From: Gonocerus acuteangulatus | Lineage: Eukaryota > Arthropoda > Insecta > Hemiptera > Coreidae | Direction of reading: 5' to 3' | NCBI GenBank assembly: GCA_946811695.1 | Contig: OX328127.1 | Location: forward strand, 45,105,609 to 45,169,608 | Length of the DNA stretch: 64,000 bases | Shown: piece by piece, positions 1 to 11,016 of the stretch | Layout of the letters: the number at the start of each line of letters is the position of its first letter | Position numbering within the stretch: position 1 is the first letter of the stretch | Notes under the pieces: generated by a model | The model's database searches: none | Told to the model about the DNA's origin: nothing | The model's input: the letters and a program-made list of their open reading frames with translations, nothing else | Program-made: the position numbers and the translations under genes

Positions 1-502
1 CTGAACTGCTTGCTTTGAACTCACTGTGTACTTCATCGCTCTCCGACATACAGTCTTCTCTATTAGCTTCCCTATCTATACTGCCCAAGTCACGAGGGGG
101 CTGAGGAACTGTCAATCCAGGACCGTGTGGTACCGGACGACTAGCAGATTCCACCTTAGGGTAGTTAATGAGCTTATGATTTTTGGAATTATAGCCTTGA
201 ACATGACAATTACAAAAGTAACAGTCATTAACGTGTTTTTTTTGCTCCCTCCACATCATTGGGATAGCAAATCCGAAAGATTTTAACTCTCCTTTGTACC
301 ATAAGCGAAGTTTTTCTACGCAGCTATGGCATACTTTGTGAGGAGCCCACACTTTATCTTGATCTCCTATTCTCAAGCCAAAATATGCATAATATACATT
401 TTTGACAAAACCTGTTATATTTCGTTGGTATTTCTTAACTGTGTACTCACCACAGATAAAACAGAAGTAGTCTGGACTGGTAACACAACGACGATGAGAC
501 AT
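1..502 (-). CDS. Cysteine-rich putative zinc-binding protein, N-terminal part (runs off the window)
   Basis: An uninterrupted frame of 167 codons begins at an ATG at 502 and is still open at base 1, so the C-terminus lies outside the window. Three cysteine pairs are visible: CX2C at residues 14-17, CX2C at 58-61 (with His55) and CX2C at 94-97 (with His90, Cys99 and His100). The first two pairs, 41 residues apart, recall a treble-clef or ZAD-like zinc module. Between them lie the motifs GDQDKVWAPH (46-55) and IPMMWRE (80-86). From residue 120 the chain is Pro/Ser/Glu-rich and looks disordered. From memory this resembles the N-terminus of a large family of uncharacterised arthropod and cnidarian proteins that occur in many near-identical copies and are probably carried by mobile elements. 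That identification is not certain and no function is known. No intron is needed to keep the frame open. Confidence 0.7.
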   Translation of the reverse strand, partial: MSHRRCVTSPDYFCFICGEYTVKKYQRNITGFVKNVYYAYFGLRIGDQDKVWAPHKVCHSCVEKLRLWYKGELKSFGFAIPMMWREQKKHVNDCYFCNCHVQGYNSKNHKLINYPKVESASRPVPHGPGLTVPQPPRDLGSIDREANREDCMSESDEVHSEFKASSS

Positions 503-1604
503 TTTGTCTAAATGCACTTTCAAACCTTAAAATACGTTCTTAATCACTTTGACACAACTAAGAGACCTCAGTGAATGTGTTCACTTCAGTTGATACTACT
601 GAACTGAGAAAATGAACAGAAATTTAGCTCCAAGTTCCTGATACAACAGGTTCAATCTCATTTAGCTTCAGACGGTGACATCTGAGACCAAACAAGTACG
701 TTCCTCAGTACGTCTGAACAGGTCGTGCTTAGACACCCTCAGGCCTACAACATCTACTGAGGGAGTCATTGCCTACACCACCTAGTGAAAGATGTCTGTT
801 TATAAAAAGAGAAATCGTTTGGAAAAAAAAAAAAAACCTACTTCTTACAAAATTTATGTGTATAGCAGGTATATTATGTTCTATGGATTTGAAAAAATTC
901 TGTACGTGATAGAGAAAAACGGACTTCATTCTCGGCCTCAGCACACCGAAAAACACAGAGATTAGCCAAAATCATCAAATCAAATTTTTGGTTGTAGACC
1001 TGTGTTATTAAACAGTTATTACATATTGTTATTGGCATATTTCTAATATGAGGATATAAGTTTTTAAGAAATAACAATAACTTCTCCAAAGCCAAATATA
1101 CAACCGTAATAGGACAGGTAACATGGGTTTAGTGTGGCTGCCATCCATTACCATTCCAATAAAGTATAAATACTGCTCTCTCGGGGACTTTACTGACTTC
1201 TGGTACCTCTATATACTACTCCTTAGAGACATCCTCGCTGACATTCAATATCGAATAGAAACATTTCTCACCGACCTAACTATTACAAGAAATAAGAAAA
1301 TCCCACTAGGGGCTATGGCGGCTATTCTTTCGAAAAGAGCAAATACGTTGTCACTATACTGGAATAAAATAGTACTGATCTATGGATAATCCATAACAAA
1401 AAATTGTTATCAATAAATAGAAGCTAACATTAAAATAAATAAATGCATTATTTATTGATTGAAATGATGCCCTACGCTCATTCCGTTACCATTACACAGA
1501 CTTAAAATTATTGAAAAAATTCCATACAAATTTGACCGTTACATTGAACAGATATACAACCAGCTTATTTTGGCTGCAGACTACTGGACAAAGAAAGGAT
1601 CAAA
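503..1604. other. AT-rich intergenic DNA, no gene recognised
   Basis: No frame with recognisable domains, no clear repeat and no RNA gene were seen. A 13-A run lies near 823-835. Short open frames at 729-1095 and 1123-1389 have no recognisable composition or motif. Confidence 0.5.
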
Positions 1605-1808
1605 TTTATGAGCTCCTTCCTTCACGCAGATATTGTAAATAGACCTTATTTGTTACTACATGAACTGACTTATTCTAATGTATTTTGTCTAGTATTCTTA
1701 AGAGTTTACAATGTATTTGTTTCATTACAACTGGAAATGTATCTGTATAATTGTTTTGAGCGACTCACCTTCGTTGCGAGTGCTCATAAATAAATGAATT
1801 AAAAAAAC
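1605..1808 (+). mobile_element. 5'-truncated I-type LINE copy, 3' UTR only
   Basis: This stretch matches, in opposite orientation, the 3' UTR end of the full-length LINE at 22241-28131. Shared blocks include the Ts and As around 'acgcagatattgtaaatag', 'ttctaatgtattttgtct' and 'aatgtatctgtataattg'. Both copies finish with a small hairpin (arms GAGC and GTGCTC around CACCTT) followed by ATAAATAAATGAATT and an A-run. It is a dead-on-arrival insertion of the same family. I found no clear target duplication. Confidence 0.7.
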
Positions 1809-1984
1809 AACAGAAAAAAAAATTCATTAGCTGTGTTAGGTACATTAAAAGGAGAAAAATTGGCAGATTTCTAAGAGGAAGCTTCTTATGGAATACTTTG
1901 ATACATTTATTGGTACACTATACCACGAAGAACATTAATTTAATTTATTTAATTTCCTCGTTGCAGGAGACACTGTAACGTGGG

Positions 1985-2187
1985 GGGGGGGAGAAAACTT
2001 TGGAGTGAGTGTCACGGCGTCCGCAGTTCGTACCTAGGGTTTTGGGTTCGATTCTCGGTGGGATTGGTGGCTTTTCTTTCGAAAAAAACATCACTTCTAA
2101 CCCACCTAGACAAGGTTGGTCATCTGAAGACAACCCGCCTCAAAATTCTGTTTTAAATAATAAATGGAAGTCATATAGAAAAAATGC
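1985..2187 (+). mobile_element. tRNA-derived SINE (diverged copy)
   Basis: A box-B-like sequence GGTTCGATTC at 2045-2054 follows a tRNA-like 5' part. The body (gtggcttttctttcgaaaaaa, then acccgcctcaaaattc and aataataaatgg) parallels the SINE at 4631-4837, with differences that make this an older copy. The 5' end is uncertain because it abuts a G10 run. Confidence 0.65.
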
Positions 2188-3498
2188 CTCCTAACAGTCT
2201 GACTGCATATACAAAAAAATCATTCAAATAACACATACACCGCTTTCTGATATTGATGATACTTCTTTGCCATTAGTTTGAAACAATAAATAGCTCGTTT
2301 CTTTGGAGGAGAAGAAAATTAACTATCCCCAGGTGCACATGGAAATATCAGGTTGGAGTGTTCATAAGATGAACGGCAAATACTAATGAACCGACTTTGC
2401 ATTATCTCTTATATTTGTTGAGGAGGATATTTATCGAGGTTCAATGCTTGAACGAAAAATTAGGCAAAAGAACAATTAAAAATATCTGAAAAAAAATCAA
2501 ATGTTTGAGGAGCTATTGTTAATATATGAATTTTATAATAAACCTTAACTAGTTCACGAATTGAACTACAGCCGTGGAAACTAAAAACCGGCATACCTGG
2601 AATTATTTAATTTTTCTGCCACCAAAGGGAAATAAGGCATAAATTGTTCTTAGAATAGTAATAATCTAGCAACAGCCTAATAGTAGTTTTAGGCGAGTGG
2701 CCAATTTATTTAACTAATGGATAAAATAAATCAATTGTCCACACATATAAAAGAAATTAGAGGTTTCGGAGTAATTTGTACAAGGTGATAAAGCGGTTAA
2801 TAAAAGTATCCACATTACCGAAATGGGCCAACAAGAAGTTTGGTTAAAAATAACACGTTCTCTTCTTTTTAAGCATTCTTTAAACCATAAACTTGTGGTA
2901 ACTTTAATTTATCTTACTTTACATTCAAAGTTTGTTCGTTCTGTCTGCCAGCTATTTAATGTCTTAATTGCATCTAATTTGCATAGCTGATTTCATAACA
3001 CCAGCAGGTAGAATTTTTTCAGGAGCTAATTTCCGTGGCAAAAAGTAATTTTAATGAAATAATTACGGTTAATAATTAAAAACTCCCAAATACAAGGATT
3101 TAAACGGGACAAAAAAACAAACTAAAATAAATTTAAAAAAAAAAACAGGTATAGTACCTTTTATAAATGATAGCCAAGAAGAAGCTTCTAAAGGACAAGA
3201 CATTCATTAGTCTGTATATCAATCTTAGCTTTTTTCCCTTATAAAAGTTAGAGTCTCCTGAAAAGTCTTTCACTTTCTTTCCCTTCTTTCCTTAAAGTTG
3301 GGAACAAATAACTTTTACTTGACAGGACAACCATAAATTATATTAAAAGGCATTACAATTTAAAAAAGAACAACAACAAACTATTACTCTGATGATCACA
3401 TTTGCGTGTTAATTGTTTTTTCGATAGACAACAATTACTTTTTAAAGCTAAAATTACATTACAAACCACGCCTGCGCAACAACTCATTTTTTTTTTAA
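2188..3498. other. AT-rich DNA, nothing recognised
   Basis: About 1.3 kb with many short A/T runs and no convincing frame, RNA or repeat end. Confidence 0.5.
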
Positions 3499-4154
3499 AT
3501 AGCTGAATGCCCGTGCTTCGTCAAGGCAGATAAGTAGTTATTTTTTAAATAATTTAACATAAAAATTAACGCTACTATACAATTTTGTGCAGTTTATTAT
3601 AGCACGGTTCCCGTCATGCTATATGTTATTCATCAATTCATAAATAATCAAAGTATAATGGTTCTGGACATTGGGGCGCTCCTGACGAATATCAAGAAAG
3701 AGATAACCTAGAGGTAATCTGTTATCTACAGTTTACCAGTAGCAGGAGTTCAAGGGTTCGGGATATTATTACCTCGGATAGACCATCACCAGGTACAGGG
3801 TAAACCCTATGAGGGACGAATCACAGTTTATTTCTAGTAAGTCAAGGTCTGCCATAGTTGAAATTAACCCCAAATAGAAATAATATTATGCAATAAATAC
3901 AGTACCCTAACAGCTGACCTGTTGTCCTAGCAACGCTTGCTTCCTTAGCGTGCCTGCTCTCTAACCAAATAAAAATTCAAACCCCTCTAAAAATACTTTA
4001 GAGAATTAAAAAAAAAATCCTTTCTTAGCAAGTGCTTTAGGTTCTAAAGGAGTGTCCATGCAAAATTTCAAATTTTTTTGTCAACTGGTTCGGGCTGGGC
4101 GATGATAGGTCAATGAGTAAGTGAGTGAGTGGTATTTGACAAATATATAGTAGA
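3499..4154 (-). mobile_element. Non-autonomous Helitron (same family as 41490-42646)
   Basis: Read on the minus strand it starts TCTACTATATATTTGTCAAA and ends with a hairpin of the CCGTGACGAAGCACGG type (here CCTTGACGAAGCACGG) 12 bases before its end. This is Helitron architecture: 5' TC and a 3' hairpin before CTRR. The terminal CTAG has decayed to CTAT in this copy. No Rep/helicase frame is present, so at 656 bp it cannot move on its own. The interior follows the longer copy at 41490-42646 but is shortened. Confidence 0.75.
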
Positions 4155-4617
4155 TTATTTAGTATTATTTAAGAACAACCATTATATGATTACAAACACA
4201 AAACCAACAAATTGTTACCAAGATATAGAAATATATATGATGTCGAGAGAGTTGCGCAAATTTGTCTTTTACTAATGGAGGGCGAATCAAAGATAGAATG
4301 CAAGTGAAGGGCCAAGAGCAGGGCAGTGGTGCTCAATCCATACGTCTGAGTGAGCACACAGTTCCACACTTAAGTCCTTGATTGGTTCCGCACTATTAGC
4401 TCTGCCTTCTTCTGCAGCTCTATAATAATCCTCAATCTCTTACAGAAATTTATTATTAATCCTCTCAACACTTCATACTAAACCAATTTCCTCTCTGATG
4501 AGTAAAAACGACGTCTTTATATAGGGCGAAGTATATATGTAAAATAGTTTTTATCAACCTTCATTAAGGCAATGCGAGAATAACCAAATCAACAACACAA
4601 ACATAAAAATGTATGAT
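4155..4617. other. Intergenic DNA, nothing recognised
   Basis: Unique-looking AT-rich sequence between a Helitron and a SINE. No gene seen. Confidence 0.5.
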
Positions 4618-4850
4618 CAACCTGACAGAGGAGACCCGATGGCCGTGAGGGTTAAGGCGTGAGCACTTAACACTCTGAGCCAAAGGTCGTGGGTTCGATT
4701 CCCACTAGGGGTGGTGGCTTTTCTTTAGAAAAAAGAAAAGGCATCAGCGCTATCCTGGCTAGAAAAGGGTGGTAACCTATAGATAACCCGTCCTAAAATT
4801 CCTAGTTAATAATAAATGGACGTTAAAATTTAAATAACAACCTGACAGAG
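4618..4850 (+). mobile_element. Complete tRNA-derived SINE with perfect 13-bp target duplication
   Basis: The SINE body is 4631-4837. It is flanked by identical CAACCTGACAGAG at 4618-4630 and 4838-4850. The 5' part is tRNA-like, with an A-box-like TGGCCGTGAGGG near 4640 and a B box GGTTCGATTCC near 4692. The tRNA-unrelated body contains GGTGGTGGCTTTTCTTTAG, a short hairpin region and AACCCGTCCTAAAATTC, and ends in AATAAATGGACGTTAAAATT. Transcription by RNA polymerase III from the internal boxes is the expected mode. The perfect duplication suggests a fairly young insertion. Relatives are at 1985, 5362 (minus) and 10776 (minus). Confidence 0.9.
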
Positions 4851-5361
4851 AGAAAAAAAGAGAAAGATTCGGAATATAATACTAGATTATAATACAATTC
4901 ATTCCCACCCCTCCAAAAAAATAATAAAAAGTAAACCAGATACAGTTACACCCATTACGAGAGTTGGAAAAGTTGAGTATTCTAGATTATATAAAAGGAT
5001 ACATAGAAAATAACAAAAAATTTCAAGACCTTATATAGTTTCATCCTCCCTTCATAGAACAGAAATCTCCTAAAGAGTTGAGAAGAAATATCAACTTTTC
5101 AAAACTTAAACAGAGGAAAAAAAATATCACTCAAATAAATGTCTCCCTCTCCCTCTACAATTCTTCAAAGAAAGACGAAGTTCGTTAACCCGCAGAATCC
5201 GCTAAATAATAATTGTTCTTAGTCCGTAAAAATTCTCAACCTTAAAAAAAGCACATAGGAATTTGAGTAAAAGGCTTTCTGGTGCATTTTTAAAAGCTAA
5301 GGGACGACGTAGGTAAGGGGAAAAACATATGTTAAGCATATAATTTAAATCAATTTATTTT
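4851..5361. other. AT-rich spacer between two SINEs
   Basis: No gene or repeat boundary recognised; purine-rich runs only. Confidence 0.5.
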
Positions 5362-5572
5362 TTTTTTTAATTTTAACGTCCATTTATTATTAAGTACGAA
5401 TTTTAGGACGGGTTATCTATATGTTACCACCCTTTTCTAGGCAGGATAGGGCTGATGCCTTTTCTTTTTTCTGAGGAGAAGTCACCACTCCTAGTGGGAA
5501 TAGAACCCACGACCCTTTGGCACAGAGTGTTAGGTGCTCACGCCTTAAAGCTCACGGCCACCGGGGCAGCCT
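5362..5572 (-). mobile_element. tRNA-derived SINE, minus strand
   Basis: Inverted copy of the 4631-4837 family. The 3' end (AATTTTAACGTCCATTTATT on the plus strand) is near 5370, box B (GGAATAGAACCC on plus) near 5498, and the tRNA-like 5' end near 5572. It lies about 0.5 kb from the plus-strand copy, so a transcript across 4631-5572 could fold into a long hairpin. Confidence 0.85.
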
Positions 5573-5660
5573 ATAAATTCGTGGGATAAAATTATTAATT
5601 TCTATGGCCGCACCGGCCATTATATTATTTCATTACAAGGAAACTAGGTTGATGTCATTT

Positions 5661-5664
<4 letters not shown>

Positions 5665-5718
<54 letters not shown>

Positions 5719-5819
5719 ATTGAGAACCGCAGTTTACTCCAGAAGAAAAAGCAGGTTTTTGTAAGCAAATATAGAAGAGAAAAAATATTAATGATTATTT
5801 TGTATTTATACTCGTGTAT

Positions 5820-5874
<55 letters not shown>
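5665..5874. repeat. A51 and T53 homopolymers in inverted arrangement
   Basis: A run of 51 A (5665-5715) and a run of 53 T (5822-5874) flank 106 bases. They look like the tails of two retroposons inserted in opposite orientation, or the arms of a small inverted repeat. The 106-base centre is not recognised. Confidence 0.7.
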
Positions 5875-5877
<3 letters not shown>

Positions 5878-6799
5878 CAGATTCTTCAGGAATGGGTCAT
5901 AACCACCACACGAAGTAATATGCCTAGTCATGCAGTACCTGCGTGACGGACTTTTTAAATATTGTATAATAGGTCCAGAAGTAAAACATGTTGATTTAAA
6001 ATAATTACAATAAGAATGTAACTGCTAACATAGCTCATAACAATTAAAAACAAACCCCCCAAGCCAACCATGAGCCTGGAAATAGTGAGATTTCGTAAAA
6101 GGGTTTAGGATAGGCATTTACTCGATAGAAGGATCCGTGATTGGATTTAAAGCCTAGTACCGCCTTCGAGCGGGAAATACAGGCGGCCTTCTATATCTCT
6201 CCGGCCCACTTACACGCCCCTTATAACTTCATATCGGTCGAGTCGCTACAAATCAAATAGAGAATTCCTTGTAAAAAAAAACTTGGGGACGTTTCCCATC
6301 GGTATGATGGTTATTTTTTTTTTATTTTTTTTTTTTGTTTCGATGGCTTTAGCAATTGATATTATTATATATTTCTCAAAGAAGAAGCTCCAGAAGTCAA
6401 AGAACATGAACACTATGAAGAGAACAGTCAGAATCACGGGAACTACATCATCTTAGCATTTTACAAAAAAAAATGTTTATTTCTGCTGATTTAGAAAGCT
6501 CAGAAATAAAACTCATTATTAAAAGCGACATTTTATTTAGTTATTTATTGAGAGTTCACAGCGTCAACTCAATTTACTTTTAAGTGAATGTTTGAACAAA
6601 GATTCAATTACGTAGAACCATGTAAACATGACATACAAATATAAAAAAAAAATATAATTCATAATTGGGAAGGTAATTCATAAAATATTAAAGTAAAGTT
6701 CAAAAAAATTAAATAAATAAAAAGAAAAAGGAATAAAAAAAATATATAATACAATGGAAATGCAACGGCTTTTATAAAAATTACGAATATCTACAACTA
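5875..6799. other. AT-rich DNA with one terminal-repeat-like motif
   Basis: On the minus strand AAAAAGTCCGTCACGCAGG at about 5938-5957 resembles the motif at 10930-10955 and the fold-back ends at 48832. A further weak relative is near 6425-6460 (gaactacatcatcttagc). Nothing else was recognised. Confidence 0.4.
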
Positions 6800-7655
6800 G
6801 TTCTAACTGAAAAACAACCAATTATTTTGAGCCTTCAGGAAACTCACCTCCAACCATCTGTAAAAACGAACTTAAAAGAATTTCAGATATTTCGAAAAGA
6901 TAGACCAAACGTTCTGTCATCATGGGGAGGAGCTGCTGTTATAGTTCACAATACCATCCTTGCTGAAGATATCCAAATCATCTCACCCTTAGAAGCGATA
7001 CCAGTCCAAGTAAACATCCCTGATCCCATCACTATATGTAGAGTCTACATTCCTCCAAACCAGGACTTTTACTTCTGACGACCTACACGATATAGTGAAG
7101 CAAATACCGAAACCAGTAGTCCTCGTAGGCGACTTTAACCCGAACAACCAATTATGGGGCTCGGAACTGCTAGACTATGGACATGGACGGAAAAAATAGG
7201 AAAATTCCTTGAGAATGAGGCGTACTTAGTGCTTCTAAATGATAGATCACCAACACACCTGGATAACAAGAAGGGTACTTTCTCAGCAATAGACCTATCT
7301 TTCATCGGTCCCCGAATGGCTTTAAAATCTCAATGGACAGTCGAAAAACAGATATTCGGCAGTGACCATTTCCCTATTTAGATTTAGATCGAAACGAATA
7401 GAGACCTACAAACATACACTCTCACAAGTGGAAAACGGATATTGCAGACTGGGATAGCTTTCAGGCATTGATTGATACCGGCCTTCAAGAAAACATATAA
7501 TTTGTAGCAGAAGCTAATATTCAGAAAAAGGTAGATTTCTTCACTCAATTGTTAGTCCAAACAGGAGACGCTACAGTTCCTAAAACACATCCTTCTTCCG
7601 AAAAATGCAGAGTCCCCTGGTGGAATGATGCCTGCAAAATATATAAAGAAATATA
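6800..7655 (+). pseudogene. I-type LINE ORF2 fragment, endonuclease region (frameshifted)
   Basis: Three frames together give the apurinic-type endonuclease of a LINE: LQETHL (about 6833-6850), GGAAVIVHN, ICRVYIPP (about 7035), then in another frame VVLVGDFNPNN followed by LWGS (about 7120-7160), and in a third frame GTFSAIDLSFIG and the catalytic SDH motif in GSDHFPI (about 7360-7380). VPWWNDACK near 7617-7640 corresponds to the linker after the endonuclease of the full-length copy (residues 286-293). At least two frameshifts and several stops separate these parts. No reverse transcriptase follows, so the element is truncated at about 7655. It belongs to the same broad group as 22241-28131 but is clearly diverged. 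Confidence 0.85.
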
Positions 7656-7699
7656 AAACCTACATGCACTGCCAATGACCCTCAAGGGTAGAGGCAGAA

Positions 7700-7730
<31 letters not shown>
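7656..7730 (+). mobile_element. Possible SINE 3' tail with A25 run
   Basis: TGCC-AATGACC-...-GGCA followed by A25 (7706-7730) resembles the hairpin tail (GCTAATGACC ... GCGCCGTAAAA) of the SINE at 51695. It cuts the LINE fragment short. The segment is brief and the assignment tentative. Confidence 0.4.
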
Positions 7731-9580
7731 GTTAAAATGAAAAACAGCTGAATAGACACTTTAATGTTAAATATACATTAAAAACGTTGATAGTTATTTT
7801 CATGTTTCAGAAAAAAAATACAAAAACGAAAGATTGTTAATATTTAGTGGAAAAAAACATCACTTCCTATACTTCAGGTACCGTTTTCTCTTCTAAAGTG
7901 GTTCTATTGAAATTTACGCCTAAACCTATTTGGTAGAATATTTTTAAAGGTTTAAAAAACGTTCTACGTAGCAATATTTCGTAATTGTTTTTGAGATTTT
8001 TAATAAAATACTTTATAAAGTTCAACACATCTCGTGTCTGTTGATAAAATATTTTGTTTATTGTACCCACGTATGCTAACTTAATCGAAATTTATAAATC
8101 ATAGTTTGGAGGAATTTCTACTGCGTTTCAACTCAAATAGTCGTTTTGGAGTACCATTATCTCGGAATCGGTTCAAGGTATAACTTTGGAGGCGCATTCA
8201 TTTAATTTCGTGCGTTAACATATCTTAAAAACAGGTGAATCTGGAATTTCAAAAACGCAATTGCTTAATAGCTTCGAATTTCCTCACTCAAATATTTCTG
8301 GTGTTAGGCTGGCTAACGAAATTCCTCCTCTTTCCTTTTAGAAAAGTACTTTTGTTTCAAAATTAATTTAAATCGGAATTAGTTTTCATTTTTCTTCTTA
8401 TATGAAGGGAGGAAACCTGCTAAACATCAGTTGCAAAATATGTTATGTGATCTTAGAAGAGTAAGTCTAGTATTATGCATGTGACCCACTTAAATTAGGA
8501 TCTTATCTGAGGGAGAAATATTACAAAATATGAGCATCGCTGGCAGCCCACATGCCCCGCATTCTTTATTAACATAACAAGTTCTAATAAAACTATCAAA
8601 ATCAATAGCATCAGATTATGTCTAATTTAAATGAAAAAAACTTTCATGCGGGAAAAACTCCATTTCCAAATAATAAATACGCTTCGAAAGAGAGGGGTCA
8701 AGAAAGGTCAAAATTGATTAACGTGTAAGGTCATAACGTTTGACCTACAAGACTAAAATAATCCAGTATCATTTCTGCATTTTAAAAATGCATACATGAA
8801 ATATGTAAATGTTTATATTCTATTTTGTAAACATTATTTATTTATTTGATTTCAGAGCCCGGAACAGGGCGATTTGCTCTATAAACACGTAGGGTGCAAA
8901 CAAATTGTAAACATTAGAGAATAAATTGAAGTATACAAATATTGGAGATATTTGTACAGTGCCTATTCACCAGAATAGATAAATGTTGCAAAACAAAATA
9001 CATATACAGCAATTTATATAATTTAACTTGCAAAGAATTTAAAATAAAATATTGATTGAAATAAAGCCGTCATTAATAATAATGCAAGAAAAATAATTAG
9101 GATTTTAAATTCAATAATGATACTGAATAATTAATAAATATCTGTACTTTCATAAAGTTTTTAGGCAAATATATATATACTAGTTGCTTACGTGCATAAT
9201 TATATTCACTTCTTTGCGATTTAAGTACTTGCCATTAGAAGATGAATGATGAGGATTAATAATCTATAAACCCTTAAAAATTAATTTACGTCTAAATCAC
9301 AAAATCACCTACGCCGCCAGTTCAGAATTAGTACCGCCGATGGACTATTGGCTGACGATTCGGCGGTCCCCAGGCACTCTTGGTTGCTTCTGGTAAAAAC
9401 ATTTGATTATTATGCCATGATTTAATTGTTTTATTAATTTATCTTAATTTGTTGTCTGTCCGCAACCAGTGTTCAGCCAATCTTGTAATACGTTTGTTCG
9501 AATTGTGTTACATTAATCCTTAGTAATTATGGTAAATGTGAATAAGAGAGTTCTAGGCACCGATTATTTTGAAATTTTTT
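7731..9580. other. AT-rich DNA with a decayed repeat near 7840-8070
   Basis: 7840-8070 shares scattered words (gttctattgaaatttacgc, ctgttgataaaatatttt) with sequence at 51910-51950 and 32950-32975, suggesting an old dispersed repeat. The rest, including 8100-9580, shows no gene. Confidence 0.4.
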
Positions 9581-9589
9581 AACGAATCC

Positions 9590-9630
<41 letters not shown>

Positions 9631-9860
9631 GCTCTCAAGTAGGAAAGAAGTTATGACGCACTAAAGTTCACTGCTATGCGGGTTCTGAATGATAATGTAA
9701 ACAACTATATTTGTCAACATATGCATGCGCGGGTATGTAAAAGTCCATAATAAAGAAGTGCAATTGAAATTTACCATCAATTATTTCAATTTATCTCCAG
9801 ATATTTATTCAGAAAAGATTTTTTTAAATAATGAACCATTCTTTATTTTTTTTTTGTTTC
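9581..9860 (-). repeat. Copy of the inverted-repeat family at 17378-18178
   Basis: ACGAATCCGTT, a 34-A run, CTCGCTCTCAAGTAGGAAAG and CGCATGCGCGGGTATGTAAA occur in the same order as in the minus strand of 17880-18120. The match continues through the AT-rich part (ttatttcaatttatctcc) to about 9845. Origin unknown; probably a dispersed DNA element. The open frame overlapping it has no known domain. Confidence 0.65.
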
Positions 9861-10775
9861 GCTGTTGGCAAATATTATATAAAAGAAATCCCTTCATAAT
9901 TAGCTAATGCCTTTATAATTCCTGCGCTCTAATTTGCGCCATCTGATTACTTAGAATAGTTCTAATAATTAGAGAAGTATTAATAACAATGAAGTCACAC
10001 GAATTCATTGTTCTTATTCATAATAGAGAGGAGCTGGTAAATTTTTTAGTCAAAAATCAAGTTTTAAGTAAATACAGAATTTGTGGAAAATGTGGGGATC
10101 AATTACAGTTAAATAAAGTTAATCTGGCCTTTCAATGCCAAAAGGCTAGAATAAGAAGAACGGAGTAAGCTTATGCAGGGTGTCTACTACTTTAATGAAA
10201 GCCAATTTCGTGACTTTTTCGTGACATTTTCGTGACATGAAGTGTAAATTTCGTGCCCATTAAAAAGAAAATTATTTCACTTAAAAACAGAAAGCCCTAA
10301 GTTTTAGCTTAAAATTATTTGTAACTTAAACGGATTACCGTGATACCTATAAACTCACAAGTTTACATACATTTAAAACAATTAATAAAACTTTATAAAA
10401 TGTACATCATATCGTCCCTGCCAGTTCAAACTATCGAATATGCAAAATCTCGTTTTCCGATGACTCCGGACTTTGCTCTTGGATTGCGCGCGTACGGTTT
10501 CTCGCAAAATGTTGCACCTTTATAGATTAGCCTTTATTGCCTTAAAAAGTATCGAATAAGCCCATTTTTTAATATATTATTTCATCAATGGATAAAATAT
10601 GTTCGTTCCTATTTTGCTCCGATTTGCGTATTCGTTAGTTTAACATGGCAGGGATGAAATGTTAAAGAGGCTAGTTACATTAATTTTAAAAATGGAGACA
10701 CGAAGACTCTAGAATGACTAGGTATTCAAAAATATTAAACAATGGTAGCAGAATTCAAAATTTCCAAATATTATT
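9861..10775. other. Intergenic DNA, nothing recognised
   Basis: No gene, RNA or repeat end identified. Near 10203-10242 the phrase 'cgtgactttttcgtgacattttcgtgacat' is a short direct repeat. Confidence 0.45.
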
Positions 10776-10899
10776 AAATTTTAACGTCCATTTATTATTA
10801 ACTACGAATTTTAGGACGGGTTATCTACAGGTTACCACTCTTTTCTAGCCAGGATAAGGCTGATACCTCTTCTTTTTTCTAAAGAAAAGCCACCACCCC
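10776..10899 (-). mobile_element. SINE fragment, 3' half, minus strand
   Basis: Same family as 4631-4837: AATTTTAACGTCCATTTATT through AGGACGGGTTATC to AAAGCCACCACCCC. The tRNA-like head is missing. The break at 10899 adjoins an AAAAGTCCGTCACGCAGG motif, as if another element replaced it. Confidence 0.8.
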
Positions 10900-11016
10900 G
10901 AACTAGAGAACTGCACGGATACGTAAAAGTCCGTCACGCAGGAGCTGCATAACGAAGTACTTTCCTCAGAATTTTTGTAGTGTAGACTACATTACTGAAT
11001 AACCTAAATAAATAAA
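10900..11016. repeat. Terminal-repeat-like motif
   Basis: AAAAGTCCGTCACGCAGGAG (about 10934-10953) is related to the minus strand near 5957 and, more distantly, to the fold-back ends at 48832, 50917 and 51000. The other end of any element was not found. Confidence 0.35.

Noticed and set aside
5659..5946. 95-codon frame starting with poly-Lys and containing poly-Phe
   Set aside because: It is the translation of an A51 and a T53 homopolymer.
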